Origin: an uncultured Erysipelotrichaceae bacterium
GTDB taxonomy: Bacteria; Bacillota_I; Bacilli_A; RFN20; CAG-826
DNA length: 64,000 bases
Assembly (NCBI GenBank): GCA_902802905.1
Contig: CADCNT010000008.1
Span: 1-64,000, forward strand
Direction: 5' to 3'
In this document: piece after piece, positions 24,246 through 32,069 of the stretch
Numbering within the stretch: the first letter of the stretch is position 1
Layout: each line of letters begins with the position of its first letter
Notes under the pieces: model-generated
Seen by the model: the letters and a program-made list of their open reading frames with translations, nothing else
Database searches by the model: none
Told to the model about the DNA's origin: nothing
Made by a program: the position numbers and the translations under genes

Positions 24246-24785
24246 ATGGAAGAATTGAAAAGAACATATACTTATTTGCTTAAGCAATATGAAAGAAAAG
24301 GCTTCGGTCATTCCTATTACTTTATTGATTGCTATTTGAATGGTCGTCTAATGTCCTCTACTCTAATTAACTTTTTGCTCAACAAAGAAGAACTAGAGAG
24401 ATTCTTTAATGTTTTGATGGAGCGATTCAATAAAGGTGATGACGTTGATTTCTTTGATTCTACAGAAATCGCTATGAACAAGCTTTTCCTAAAAGGAAAA
24501 TCTAATCTTGCTAATTTAGAAAGCACATTATCCTCTATCATGGGGAAATCACGTTTTGATAAGCACTACGAGAGCAGTTGTTACTATCTTATGTTTAGAC
24601 AAACAGATAGTTCGTCAGAGGCTCATGAAACATTTTGGATTTCCGAAAATTGCACGCCACTTATGGCTTTAAAAATGGCAGACCAACTCGGAAAAGAAAT
24701 TGGTACTCCATATCGCATTTTATTGAGTGACAAAGCTACAGAAGTGGATCCAGAGCTTTTACAATTTGCGTTAAGCGAAGAATAA
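24246..24785 (+). CDS. Hypothetical cytoplasmic protein
   Basis: 179 residues, not recognised. It is helical and charged, with no signal or membrane segment. A region rich in aromatic residues (ESSCYYLMFRQTDSSSEAHETFWISENCTPLMALKMADQLGKEIGTPYRIL) suggests a compact globular fold. GAAAGG lies 9 nt before the ATG. It sits between the DUF4116 gene and another unknown gene in an operon that continues to the kinase at 25117. Confidence 0.7.
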   Translation: MEELKRTYTYLLKQYERKGFGHSYYFIDCYLNGRLMSSTLINFLLNKEELERFFNVLMERFNKGDDVDFFDSTEIAMNKLFLKGKSNLANLESTLSSIMGKSRFDKHYESSCYYLMFRQTDSSSEAHETFWISENCTPLMALKMADQLGKEIGTPYRILLSDKATEVDPELLQFALSEE

Positions 24786-24799
24786 TAGGAGAAAAGATT

Positions 24800-25111
24800 A
24801 TGTTTAAAATTATTGCAACCTTCTTAGACAAAGAAATCGGACCTGATTTATTTTTAGATGGAGCAGTGGAGCTCAAAATGCATCCAACTAATTTCAATAG
24901 CGAAAAAGAAGCTTTGGATTTTATCCGAACTGAAGAAGTGAAAAGAATTAAGGAGCAATTTGCTTCTGAAGGTGGTGTTTCTCCTGAAGTAATAGACGCT
25001 ACCTATAAACATGTTGGTAAACAAGCCTACATCGATGTCTTGGCGGATTTAGGCGCTCCATTAAACGAAATGTATTTTGGTCGTTACATTTATAAGGTAG
25101 TTAAAATCTAA
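24800..25111 (+). CDS. Hypothetical small protein
   Basis: 103 residues, not recognised. The start has a good ATAGGAG site 9 nt upstream. The protein is soluble and acidic/basic mixed, with predicted strand-helix-strand elements (MFKIIATFLDKEI, EALDFIRTEEVKRIKEQFA, YIYKVVKI). It is encoded 5 nt before the LytS-like kinase gene, so co-expression is near certain and a regulatory link is possible. Confidence 0.7.
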   Translation: MFKIIATFLDKEIGPDLFLDGAVELKMHPTNFNSEKEALDFIRTEEVKRIKEQFASEGGVSPEVIDATYKHVGKQAYIDVLADLGAPLNEMYFGRYIYKVVKI

Positions 25112-25116
25112 AATCA

Positions 25117-26385
25117 ATGAAACCTAATGTTGTATTTAACGCTACTGTATGTATCATTGGCATTGCCATTCTTTTGATACATGTAGTGAGCATGCTATTT
25201 AAAAAGAATCGAAGAAGAGATGAAAATCGTCTTTTCATCTTTTTAATTTTCACAGCAATTCACTTTGCAACATATCTTACGTTCACCCTTCTTAAAAGTA
25301 GCGTACAAAGCGATGCTTATATCATTGGGTTCTATACAACATTCTATATCTTCAACAATATTGAAGTGTTCTTACTTTTCTATTATATGCTTAGTTATTT
25401 AGAACTAATGGATAAAACTAGAAAATCGCTTTTTATCACTAATGCTGCACTTTTTATGACATTTGTGGTTTTGGATATTGTTAATATCTTCACCGGCATT
25501 TTCTTTACCGCTAGTGGAGGAGAATACACAAGAAGTAAGCTAATGATATTATCTCAAGGATACCAATTTGTTATCTTTGTGGTTGTCTTTATTGTCACTA
25601 TGTCTAATAAGCACCTAGTGATTAGAGAAAAAATAGCGTTTGCCTGTTATTGTTTGCTACCTTTAGTGGCTATTATTTTACAAAATAGATTTGCAGGTTT
25701 TGCTATCGCTTATTTATCAATTATTCTGACAATTGAAATCTTGTTCTTCTTCCTCAATGTTCAAAAAAACATCGAGCTAGCAGAGCAGCAAAAGATGAAT
25801 AAAGAAGCACAAATAAAGATTATGATGTCACAAATTCAACCTCACTTTATTTATAACTCCTTATCTTCTATTTCTACTTTGGTTACCATTGATCCTGATA
25901 AAGCGCAAAAAGCATTAGATAATTTCACTGAATATCTTAGACACAATTTAGCGGCTCTAACACAAACTAATCTCATTCCATTTGAAGAAGAGTTTAAACA
26001 TGTACAAACATATGTCTCTTTAGAGAAAGTGAGATTTAATACTCGTATCAGTGTTATTTATGATATCAAAGTAAGAGATTTCTTAGTTCCACCTTTAAGC
26101 ATTCAACCACTCGTGGAAAATGCCATTAAACACGGCATTTTAAAAAGAATGGAAGGCGGCACAGTTATCATTAAGACATATGAGTCAGATGATGCTTATG
26201 TTGTGGAAGTTAATGATGATGGAGTAGGTTTTGACATGGACGCTATCAACTTTAATGAGAATAAGCATTTTGGTTTGAATAACATCAAACATAGAATTAA
26301 AAACATGTGCAATGGAGATATAATTTTTACCTCCGAGATTGATAAAGGCACCCATGTTGTTATAAAGTTTTATAAGAAGGTATGA
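25117..26385 (+). CDS. LytS-type sensor histidine kinase
   Basis: 422 residues. Six or seven hydrophobic segments (residues ~8-215) make a membrane sensor of the 7TM type. They are followed by a short coiled coil and a His_kinase (PF06580-like) dimerisation domain with the phospho-acceptor His243 in SQIQPHFIYNSL, then an ATPase domain with the N box LVENAIKHGI and the G box DDGVGFD. The gene overlaps the response regulator gene by 4 nt (ATGA). The sensed signal is unknown; the 7TM layout favours a peptide or small molecule at the membrane. Confidence 0.88.
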   Translation: MKPNVVFNATVCIIGIAILLIHVVSMLFKKNRRRDENRLFIFLIFTAIHFATYLTFTLLKSSVQSDAYIIGFYTTFYIFNNIEVFLLFYYMLSYLELMDKTRKSLFITNAALFMTFVVLDIVNIFTGIFFTASGGEYTRSKLMILSQGYQFVIFVVVFIVTMSNKHLVIREKIAFACYCLLPLVAIILQNRFAGFAIAYLSIILTIEILFFFLNVQKNIELAEQQKMNKEAQIKIMMSQIQPHFIYNSLSSISTLVTIDPDKAQKALDNFTEYLRHNLAALTQTNLIPFEEEFKHVQTYVSLEKVRFNTRISVIYDIKVRDFLVPPLSIQPLVENAIKHGILKRMEGGTVIIKTYESDDAYVVEVNDDGVGFDMDAINFNENKHFGLNNIKHRIKNMCNGDIIFTSEIDKGTHVVIKFYKKV

Positions 26386-27134
26386 AGATTTTATTAGTAG
26401 ATGACGAAGAGCTACAACTTATTAGATTAGAGAATGCTTGTAAAAAAGTGCTCCCAGTTGATAAGTACTATAAGACCACAAATCCTATTAAAGCCTTAGA
26501 AGAAGGCATTAAATACGATTTGGCGTTTTTAGATATCGAGATGCCGGGAATGAACGGCATTCAACTCGCCAAAAAGTTAAAAGGCGTAAACCCACAAATC
26601 AAAATCATTTTCGTCACTGCTTACGATAGTTACGCTTTTGAAGCATTCAAACTTCACGCTTCGGGTTATATTACTAAACCAGTGAACGAAGCCAAAATCA
26701 GAGAAGAAGTGAATGAATTAGGTAAGGCGATTGAATTAAGAAAAGTTAATAAAGTGCAAGTTAAATGCTTTGGTAATTTTGATGTTTTCCATAACGGAGA
26801 GCCTTTAAGATTCTCCTATCAAAAATCCAAAGAAGCATTTGCTTATCTTATTGACCGCGAAGGTAGTGCAATTAATATTAACGAATTAAACGCTATTCTT
26901 TGGGAAGAAGATCATCCTTCTTATTTAAGAAACATTATTGCCGATATTAAAACCACTTTAAAAAAGATAGACGCTAGTGAAGTGTTTGTTAAACGTCACA
27001 ACGAATGTTTCATCGACATCAACAAAGTTGATTGCGATGCCTACGAATATAAAAAAGGCAACCCTGACGCCATTAGAATGTATCGTGGCGAGTATATGAT
27101 TCAATACTCTTGGGCTATCTTTAGCGAAGATTAA
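26382..27134 (+). CDS. Response regulator with SARP/OmpR-like output domain
   Basis: 250 residues. The receiver domain (1-120) has the acidic pocket DDE (7-9), phospho-acceptor Asp51 in FLDIEMPGMNG, a Thr/Ala of VTAYD, and the Lys of ITKPV. The output domain (~130-240) starts VKCFGNFDVFHNGEPLRF, matching the winged-helix of SARP/BTAD-type regulators, not the LytTR domain usually paired with LytS-like kinases. Translation is coupled to the kinase by a 4-nt overlap. Targets are unknown. Confidence 0.87.
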   Translation: MKILLVDDEELQLIRLENACKKVLPVDKYYKTTNPIKALEEGIKYDLAFLDIEMPGMNGIQLAKKLKGVNPQIKIIFVTAYDSYAFEAFKLHASGYITKPVNEAKIREEVNELGKAIELRKVNKVQVKCFGNFDVFHNGEPLRFSYQKSKEAFAYLIDREGSAININELNAILWEEDHPSYLRNIIADIKTTLKKIDASEVFVKRHNECFIDINKVDCDAYEYKKGNPDAIRMYRGEYMIQYSWAIFSED

Positions 27135-27160
27135 TTTTAAATTAATAGATTATTTATTAC

Positions 27161-27184
27161 GATGTTTCTGGAAGCATCTTTTTT
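27161..27184 (+). terminator. Terminator of the DUF4116/two-component operon
   Basis: GATGTTTC (27161-27168) pairs with GAAGCATC (27171-27178; one T-G pair), then TTTTTT. Confidence 0.65.
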
Positions 27185-27230
27185 ATATTCTTTTGATGAA
27201 AAAACTGGTTACGTCCATATCTAAACTCAA

Positions 27231-27259
27231 GTGACATCATTATTGAAATGAGGTAGAAT
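27231..27259 (+). promoter_or_regulatory. Promoter giving a leaderless transcript
   Basis: GTGACA (27231-27236), 17-nt spacer, TAGAAT (27254-27259). The ATG at 27267 follows 7 nt after the -10 box, so transcription should begin at or one base before the start codon. Confidence 0.6.
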
Positions 27260-27266
27260 AACAGGT

Positions 27267-28679
27267 ATGAAAAATAAAATACTATTTATTTTATCGCTTA
27301 CAACCTTACTCACATTTGCTTCATGTGGCAAAACAAGTGGAGGTAATACACCTGCCCCACCTCCTCCTGAACCAGAAGAATATGAAGTAATAGAAACACC
27401 AACAAAAAGGATGCCGGCGGAATTTGAACCTGTATCCATGGTGAAAATGTGTTATCCAAATAACATGCCATTAAGCGCTTATAAAACTATCGCTGAAGAT
27501 AACAAAATCCTCCTTTTAGTTAACCCTGATAATTCAAACAAATCACGCATTAACGCTGCAAAGACCGCCCTAAATGGAGCTGGAGTCAATCTTGATAATG
27601 TCACTTTCTTAGACATGAATATCGACGATGATTATGCATATTGGGTTAGAGATTTCTCTCCGTTTTATGTCTTTGATAATCAAGACTTATCGATAGTGGA
27701 TTTCACATACAATAGGCCACGTTATGAGCAAAATAGTGTGCCTTCAAAGCTTGCTACTTATTTTGATATCTCGTATAGCAAAATGAGCCTTACCCATACT
27801 GGCGGCAATTTAATGCAAGATGGTAGAGGCACAGCATTCTCCGATGACTTGGTCGTTAGCGAAAATAATAATAATGAGCAACGTGTAAAAAACCAAATGG
27901 AACAATATACTGGAACAGATAACTATGTTATCACTATTGATCCACAAGGCGATTATATTGCCCACATTGATTGCTGGGCTAAGATTGTAGCGCCAGATAA
28001 AATCATTGTTGCTAGACTTCCTAAAAATAATTCTCGCTATACATACTACGAACAAGTCGCAGAACAATTAGGAAATCTTAAATGCGCTTATGGATATAAC
28101 TATCGTATATATCGTGTTGATGAACCTGGTGGGAGCACTGTCGCACCATACACTAACAGTCTTATTGCCAACGGACATGTATATATGCCACTAGGAGATA
28201 ATGCAAATTATAATCAAAAAGCATTAGAAGTTTATCAAGAAGCACTCCCAGGCTATGATGTAGTGGGAATTCAAGGTTTTGAATCACCTAACTACAATGC
28301 TTTCTTAAATACTGACGCTCTCCACTGTCGAACCCACGAAGTTCCTGATAAAGATATGCTCTTTATTGATAGTAGAGAAGTGCTAAATGGGGAAGTGGAA
28401 AAACAAGACGAATACTTAGTTAAAGCCAATATTGTTAGCTATGCTAAAAGTACAATAACCGAGAATAATGTTTGGTTATATTATTCACTTAATAATCAAC
28501 CATATCAAAAGGTAAACATGTCTCAATACGAAGACACCACAAACTTCACTTATACATTCGCTAACTTAAATAGTGGTGATGATATCAAATATTATATTGA
28601 AGCTAGCGATAACAACGGTCATAAAAATGTTGATCCAAGTTGCGGCAGCTTAGACCCACATCATTTCACTATTGCATAA
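27267..28679 (+). CDS. Exported agmatine/peptidylarginine deiminase-family lipoprotein
   Basis: Hydrolyses a guanidinium group to a ureido group. The 470-residue protein begins with a lipobox (FASC, Cys20) and a Pro-rich linker. The PAD_porph/agmatine deiminase domain spans ~50-370 with all key residues: WVRD (Asp129), HTGGN, HID (His233 and Asp235), YTNSL (Asn297) and the nucleophile Cys354 in ALHCRTH. The last ~85 residues look like an Ig-like domain (VWLYYSLNNQPYQKV, YYIEASDNNG). Cytoplasmic agmatine deiminases lack export signals and the Ig tail; this layout is closer to the secreted Porphyromonas PPAD. Substrate (protein arginine, peptide arginine or agmatine) is not decided by sequence. 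Confidence 0.85.
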   Translation: MKNKILFILSLTTLLTFASCGKTSGGNTPAPPPPEPEEYEVIETPTKRMPAEFEPVSMVKMCYPNNMPLSAYKTIAEDNKILLLVNPDNSNKSRINAAKTALNGAGVNLDNVTFLDMNIDDDYAYWVRDFSPFYVFDNQDLSIVDFTYNRPRYEQNSVPSKLATYFDISYSKMSLTHTGGNLMQDGRGTAFSDDLVVSENNNNEQRVKNQMEQYTGTDNYVITIDPQGDYIAHIDCWAKIVAPDKIIVARLPKNNSRYTYYEQVAEQLGNLKCAYGYNYRIYRVDEPGGSTVAPYTNSLIANGHVYMPLGDNANYNQKALEVYQEALPGYDVVGIQGFESPNYNAFLNTDALHCRTHEVPDKDMLFIDSREVLNGEVEKQDEYLVKANIVSYAKSTITENNVWLYYSLNNQPYQKVNMSQYEDTTNFTYTFANLNSGDDIKYYIEASDNNGHKNVDPSCGSLDPHHFTIA

Positions 28680-28688
28680 TAGTTAATT

Positions 28689-28725
28689 AGCCACTATTTC
28701 ATTAATTGAAACAAGTGGCTTTTTC
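28689..28725 (+). terminator. Intrinsic terminator
   Basis: AGCCACT (28689-28695) pairs with AGTGGCT (28714-28720), then TTTTTC. It ends the deiminase gene. Confidence 0.75.
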
Positions 28726-28759
28726 TTATACAATTACTATAGTAAACGAGGTATCAATA

Positions 28760-29212
28760 ATGAAAAAACTATTTATTTACTATAGTTATACTGGTAATGG
28801 AAATGTTGTTGCTACTTTTTTAAAAGAAAATGGAGTGGAAATTAGACAAGTAATTCGTAAAAAGAAACTCCCAAAATCCTTCTTCTGGGGGATAATGGCG
28901 GGTGGCTTTTTAGCAGGCACCAAACACAAAGATAAACTTGAGGGATTTGATGAAAACATTGAAGAGTATGATGAAATCATCATCGGCTCACCAATTTGGA
29001 ACGCTAGAGTCTCTTCTCCAATCAATACAGTGCTGTCTAAACTTGACTTAAAAGAAAAGGAATTATCGTTTGTTTTCTACGCTGGTAGTGGAGAAGGAAA
29101 GAAAGCACTCAAAAGGATAAACAAAGAATATCCTAACGCTAAAATTATCTTCCTTAAGGAACCAAAGAAAAATCCAGAGGAATTAAAAAAGTTAAAAGAG
29201 TTGTTCAAATAA
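28760..29212 (+). CDS. Flavodoxin-like protein
   Basis: 150-residue flavodoxin-fold protein expected to bind FMN. The N-terminal phosphate loop is IYYSYTGNGNVVATFL (the S/T-x-T-G-N type), and later strands carry IIGSPIWNARVSSPINTVL and FVFYAGSGEG. It is short, like the FldA-like or NAD(P)H-oxidoreductase-type flavodoxins of Firmicutes. Start is the ATG at 28760 (ACGAGGT upstream); an in-frame ATG at 28706 overlaps the preceding terminator and is not used. Confidence 0.85.
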   Translation: MKKLFIYYSYTGNGNVVATFLKENGVEIRQVIRKKKLPKSFFWGIMAGGFLAGTKHKDKLEGFDENIEEYDEIIIGSPIWNARVSSPINTVLSKLDLKEKELSFVFYAGSGEGKKALKRINKEYPNAKIIFLKEPKKNPEELKKLKELFK

Positions 29213-29226
29213 TGAACGACTTTTTT
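29200..29226 (+). terminator. Terminator overlapping the flavodoxin stop
   Basis: GTTGTTCA (29200-29207) pairs with TGAACGAC (29213-29220; one T-G pair), then TTTTTT. Confidence 0.65.
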
Positions 29227-29282
29227 ATTTCTTAGTTTATAATATAAACATAATTCAAATCTCCGAAAGGGAGGATAATCAT

Positions 29283-30788
29283 ATGAAAACAAGAAACATA
29301 TTTGGTGTGCTTGGTTTATCTATTGCAGCAATGTCTGCCGCAGCATTAGTGAAAGCACCTGCTGTTAAACAAGCAAAGGCTGGTGAATACGATACTTGGG
29401 GAATTCACGCTGCATTTGACATTGGTGAGATATCAACTTGGGATGGAGTAGATTTTAGCAGTTTTGTATTCCGCTGTGGAAGAGACGGCTACGATGAATC
29501 GACCTGGAAAAATACTTCTCTTTTCTATTCTGGGATTGGCACAATTTACTGTGCAAACATGTGTTTCAACGAGTATTTTGAATTTGACAGAGTGCAAGTT
29601 AAATATATTCAAAATGGAAAAGAAAAATGGTCTAATCCTCAAGAAGCAAGTGGAGATGAATACACACATAGTGATGCATATAAATTAACCTATGATTCTT
29701 GGGATTCAGGTGATAATTTTAATGCTACATTTGACGGGTATCAAATTCCATTTGTTTCTGTCACATATGGTGCAACACAATTTGATATGTCTGTTAATCC
29801 TGAAAGCAATCTAATTCTCCAAGATGAAGTGACATTTGATGCGGAATCAACGGATAGATTTAAAATTTCCTATCTTGGTGATTCCACAAATACCGAGGAA
29901 TTACTTACTACGTCATCGCTAGCTACTTATTTTGACACTGATTCTTACACTAAAGAAACCGGTTTTCTTACAAAGAAATCTGGAGACATTCTTGTTATAT
30001 TAAAAAACAACAATTCTGATGGCGGTATCTTTGAGATTAAAGATCGTGTAACAAGAGAAACTAACATTTACTATGTTACTGAAAACGCTGCTGAAACAAC
30101 TGATTTCATTTATTCTTGGGGTGGTTCTCAACAATTTGATTCATGGCCAGGAAGCGAAATTGCTTTATTGGTAGATGAAGAAACCCCTAGAGCTAGAGAA
30201 GTGTTCGACTATACTTCAGTTTATTTCCAAGGAAAGAGCGTTAATATTTACAGCATTACAATAAATCTTGGTTATCCTTATTCTGATCCAGAGGGTGACT
30301 TATACATTCAATTTAATGGTGGAGATAATACTAGACAATCTGCTGATTTTGATTTAGTCCCACAAGCTGCTTATTGGTTCACTGGTGGCGCTAACTTAGA
30401 TGCATCTGCAGCAATTAACTACATTGTCCATTTTGAACAAATTAGAAATAATGGCTCTGTTTGTAATATTTCCAAAGGTGATGCTACTGCACTTATTGAG
30501 GAATATAACGCTTTAAGTTCGACTGTTAAAGAAGTCTATGTCGACACATCTAAGTTGTTAACAACCGATCACACTAATCCAAGTCAAAAAGCTTTATACA
30601 CTTATAAGCAAGCATTAGAAACGCTCAGCGGAGAATATGGCGTTCCAATCGTCGTTCCAAACGAATTATATAGAAGTTCATCAGCCTATTTTGATTCAAC
30701 TATTGCTATCACTCTTGTTGTTGCTACTGGTGTTATTACAATTACACTTGCGACACTAATGATTGCAAAAAGAAAGAAAGAGAAATAA
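29283..30788 (+). CDS. Secreted surface protein with starch-binding-like module and C-terminal anchor
   Basis: 501 residues: signal peptide (1-33, cleavage near QAKAGE), an extracellular region, and a C-terminal transmembrane helix (~472-494) with a KRKKEK tail. Residues ~262-290 (IYYVTENAAETTDFIYSWG, then QQFDSWPGSEIALL) fit the CBM25/26 starch-binding pattern (W..., WPG). A helical domain (~395-455) with SVCNISKGDATALIEEYNALS resembles the same part of the protein at 16962. The ribosome binding site AGGGAGG is strong. It is likely a wall-less or membrane-attached glycan-binding protein; the ligand is inferred only. Confidence 0.8.
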   Translation: MKTRNIFGVLGLSIAAMSAAALVKAPAVKQAKAGEYDTWGIHAAFDIGEISTWDGVDFSSFVFRCGRDGYDESTWKNTSLFYSGIGTIYCANMCFNEYFEFDRVQVKYIQNGKEKWSNPQEASGDEYTHSDAYKLTYDSWDSGDNFNATFDGYQIPFVSVTYGATQFDMSVNPESNLILQDEVTFDAESTDRFKISYLGDSTNTEELLTTSSLATYFDTDSYTKETGFLTKKSGDILVILKNNNSDGGIFEIKDRVTRETNIYYVTENAAETTDFIYSWGGSQQFDSWPGSEIALLVDEETPRAREVFDYTSVYFQGKSVNIYSITINLGYPYSDPEGDLYIQFNGGDNTRQSADFDLVPQAAYWFTGGANLDASAAINYIVHFEQIRNNGSVCNISKGDATALIEEYNALSSTVKEVYVDTSKLLTTDHTNPSQKALYTYKQALETLSGEYGVPIVVPNELYRSSSAYFDSTIAITLVVATGVITITLATLMIAKRKKEK

Positions 30789-30832
30789 TCGTAATCTACA
30801 TAGTATACGCTGATTATTAAATAATTCTGCAC

Positions 30833-30865
30833 GCGACTCTCAACTTATTGGCGAGGGTCGCTTTT
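30833..30865 (+). terminator. Intrinsic terminator
   Basis: GCGACTCTC (30833-30841) pairs with GAGGGTCGC (30853-30861; one T-G mismatch), then TTTT. Confidence 0.75.
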
Positions 30866-30873
30866 GTTATTGG

Positions 30874-30908
30874 TAAACTTTCAAAATAATTAAAGTTTAA
30901 CTTTAATT
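30874..30908. promoter_or_regulatory. Three-half-site AAAGTTTA inverted repeats
   Basis: TAAACTTT (30874-30881) is inverted to AAAGTTTA (30892-30899). The latter also belongs to AATTAAAGT-TTA-ACTTTAATT (30888-30908, perfect 9-bp arms). It lies ~95 nt upstream of the promoter of the fibre operon and is a candidate regulator site. The rest of 30789-31000 is AT-rich and without genes. Confidence 0.4.
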
Positions 30909-31000
30909 GATTGGTTAAAAAAAGATACAAATAGTCAACATATTTGTAAGATTGATATCTTATCTAATAAACATTTTCTTCTTATTTTTATTTAAAAATA

Positions 31001-31030
31001 TTGACATCGCATCGAAGAATAAAATAAAAT
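31001..31030 (+). promoter_or_regulatory. Promoter of riboswitch-controlled fibre operon A
   Basis: TTGACA (31001-31006), 18-nt spacer, TAAAAT (31025-31030), directly ahead of the c-di-GMP-I aptamer. Confidence 0.7.
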
Positions 31031-31040
31031 CTATTTAGTC

Positions 31041-31106
31041 AAAAGCAAAACTGGAGTAATCCAGCGACGCAAAACTTCAGAGTCCTACTAGGATCGTCAG
31101 TTGCCT
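31041..31106 (+). ncRNA. c-di-GMP-I (GEMM-I) riboswitch, copy A
   Basis: The aptamer core is readable: GCAAAACTGG, a short AGTAAT hairpin loop, CCAGCGACGCAAA (the conserved GACGCAAA), a second stem AGTCCTACTAGGAT with a tetraloop-receptor-like layout, and closing CAGTTGC that pairs with the opening GCAA...CTG. It lies between promoter and the gene at 31129. No strong terminator follows before the start codon, so control could be translational. It differs slightly from copy B in the second stem (AAACTTCAG in place of AAGCTATAG). Confidence 0.85.
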
Positions 31107-31128
31107 CAAAAGATTTATTTTTAGAGCG

Positions 31129-32067
31129 ATGAAGATGAGAACTAACGGAAAGAGTAGATTAAAAATCATTGCTGCGTGTTCTGTGGCAATTTTTTCGTTG
31201 TTAGCCGTTTGTGGTGGTGTCTTTGCTTGGTTCACTACAGCACTTTCTCAATCTGCCACCGTTGATGAATTTGCAGTTATCAACATGGGTAACTGTGATT
31301 TGTATTCTTGTGAATTAATTAAGTTCGATTTTAAAACCACCGTTTATCCATCTGGTGATGATGAATTTGTGGTTATTGATTACCTCACCCCAGAAACTGG
31401 CAAGGTAAATAAGTATGATTACGATTCCACCAGACATCAATTTGGTAAAATGGATGGCTCAACTTGGGTTCCTGTTTCTGCGATGAATACATACGACCCA
31501 GTTGATTTGCTTATTTTCAATCGTGATTTAAAAGATCTCAACTGTAACGCTATATATAAATTCACTGTTTCTTCCCCTGATTTAATCAATGTTGATTTTG
31601 ATGCAATGATTAAAAAGGCAACTGGTATTATTCCAGGAAATCATGAATTATTATTATCTGATTGTTGCGACTTTGATATTTACTGGGATGCTGATTTAGC
31701 GGATGACAATCCAGCTTTTACTCCAGCAACCCCAGGCGAAAAACCATATTGTCCAAGTTACATTGATGAGCCTGAAGATATATCCGAATTAGAAGAAATT
31801 TATTACAAAATCTCATATTTATCTTCTCTTGAATCTAGCCACACTAATTTCTATAGCGGCAGCGATGATGAAATTGCTTTAGCAAGTGGCTTAAGAAGAA
31901 CATTCACATATGACTCCACACTTGATGAGAAAGTGGTTAGTTTCTATGTGAATGTTAACTATTCAGTGTCACAATTAGACGAATACAAAACAAAAATCTA
32001 TTCAAACAACATTAGACTCATTTATGACTTTGGGTTTAGATTCTATTTCTTTAGGGTGGAGGACTAA
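31129..32067 (+). CDS. SipW-type exported protein, TasA-like (operon A)
   Basis: 312 residues with a SipW-type signal peptide: basic start, hydrophobic core, then GGVFAWFTTALSQSATV, the AWFT motif seen in TasA/camelysin and other SipW-dependent precursors. The mature part is acidic and beta-rich, with five Cys (NCDLYSCEL, LNCN, CCDFD), unusual for TasA proteins. It is the first gene after riboswitch A and is followed 2 nt later by a second exported protein. Likely a minor or anchoring fibre subunit (inference). Two in-frame ATGs (31129 and 31135) exist, and the ribosome binding site is weak. Confidence 0.72.
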   Translation: MKMRTNGKSRLKIIAACSVAIFSLLAVCGGVFAWFTTALSQSATVDEFAVINMGNCDLYSCELIKFDFKTTVYPSGDDEFVVIDYLTPETGKVNKYDYDSTRHQFGKMDGSTWVPVSAMNTYDPVDLLIFNRDLKDLNCNAIYKFTVSSPDLINVDFDAMIKKATGIIPGNHELLLSDCCDFDIYWDADLADDNPAFTPATPGEKPYCPSYIDEPEDISELEEIYYKISYLSSLESSHTNFYSGSDDEIALASGLRRTFTYDSTLDEKVVSFYVNVNYSVSQLDEYKTKIYSNNIRLIYDFGFRFYFFRVED

Positions 32068-32069
32068 TT

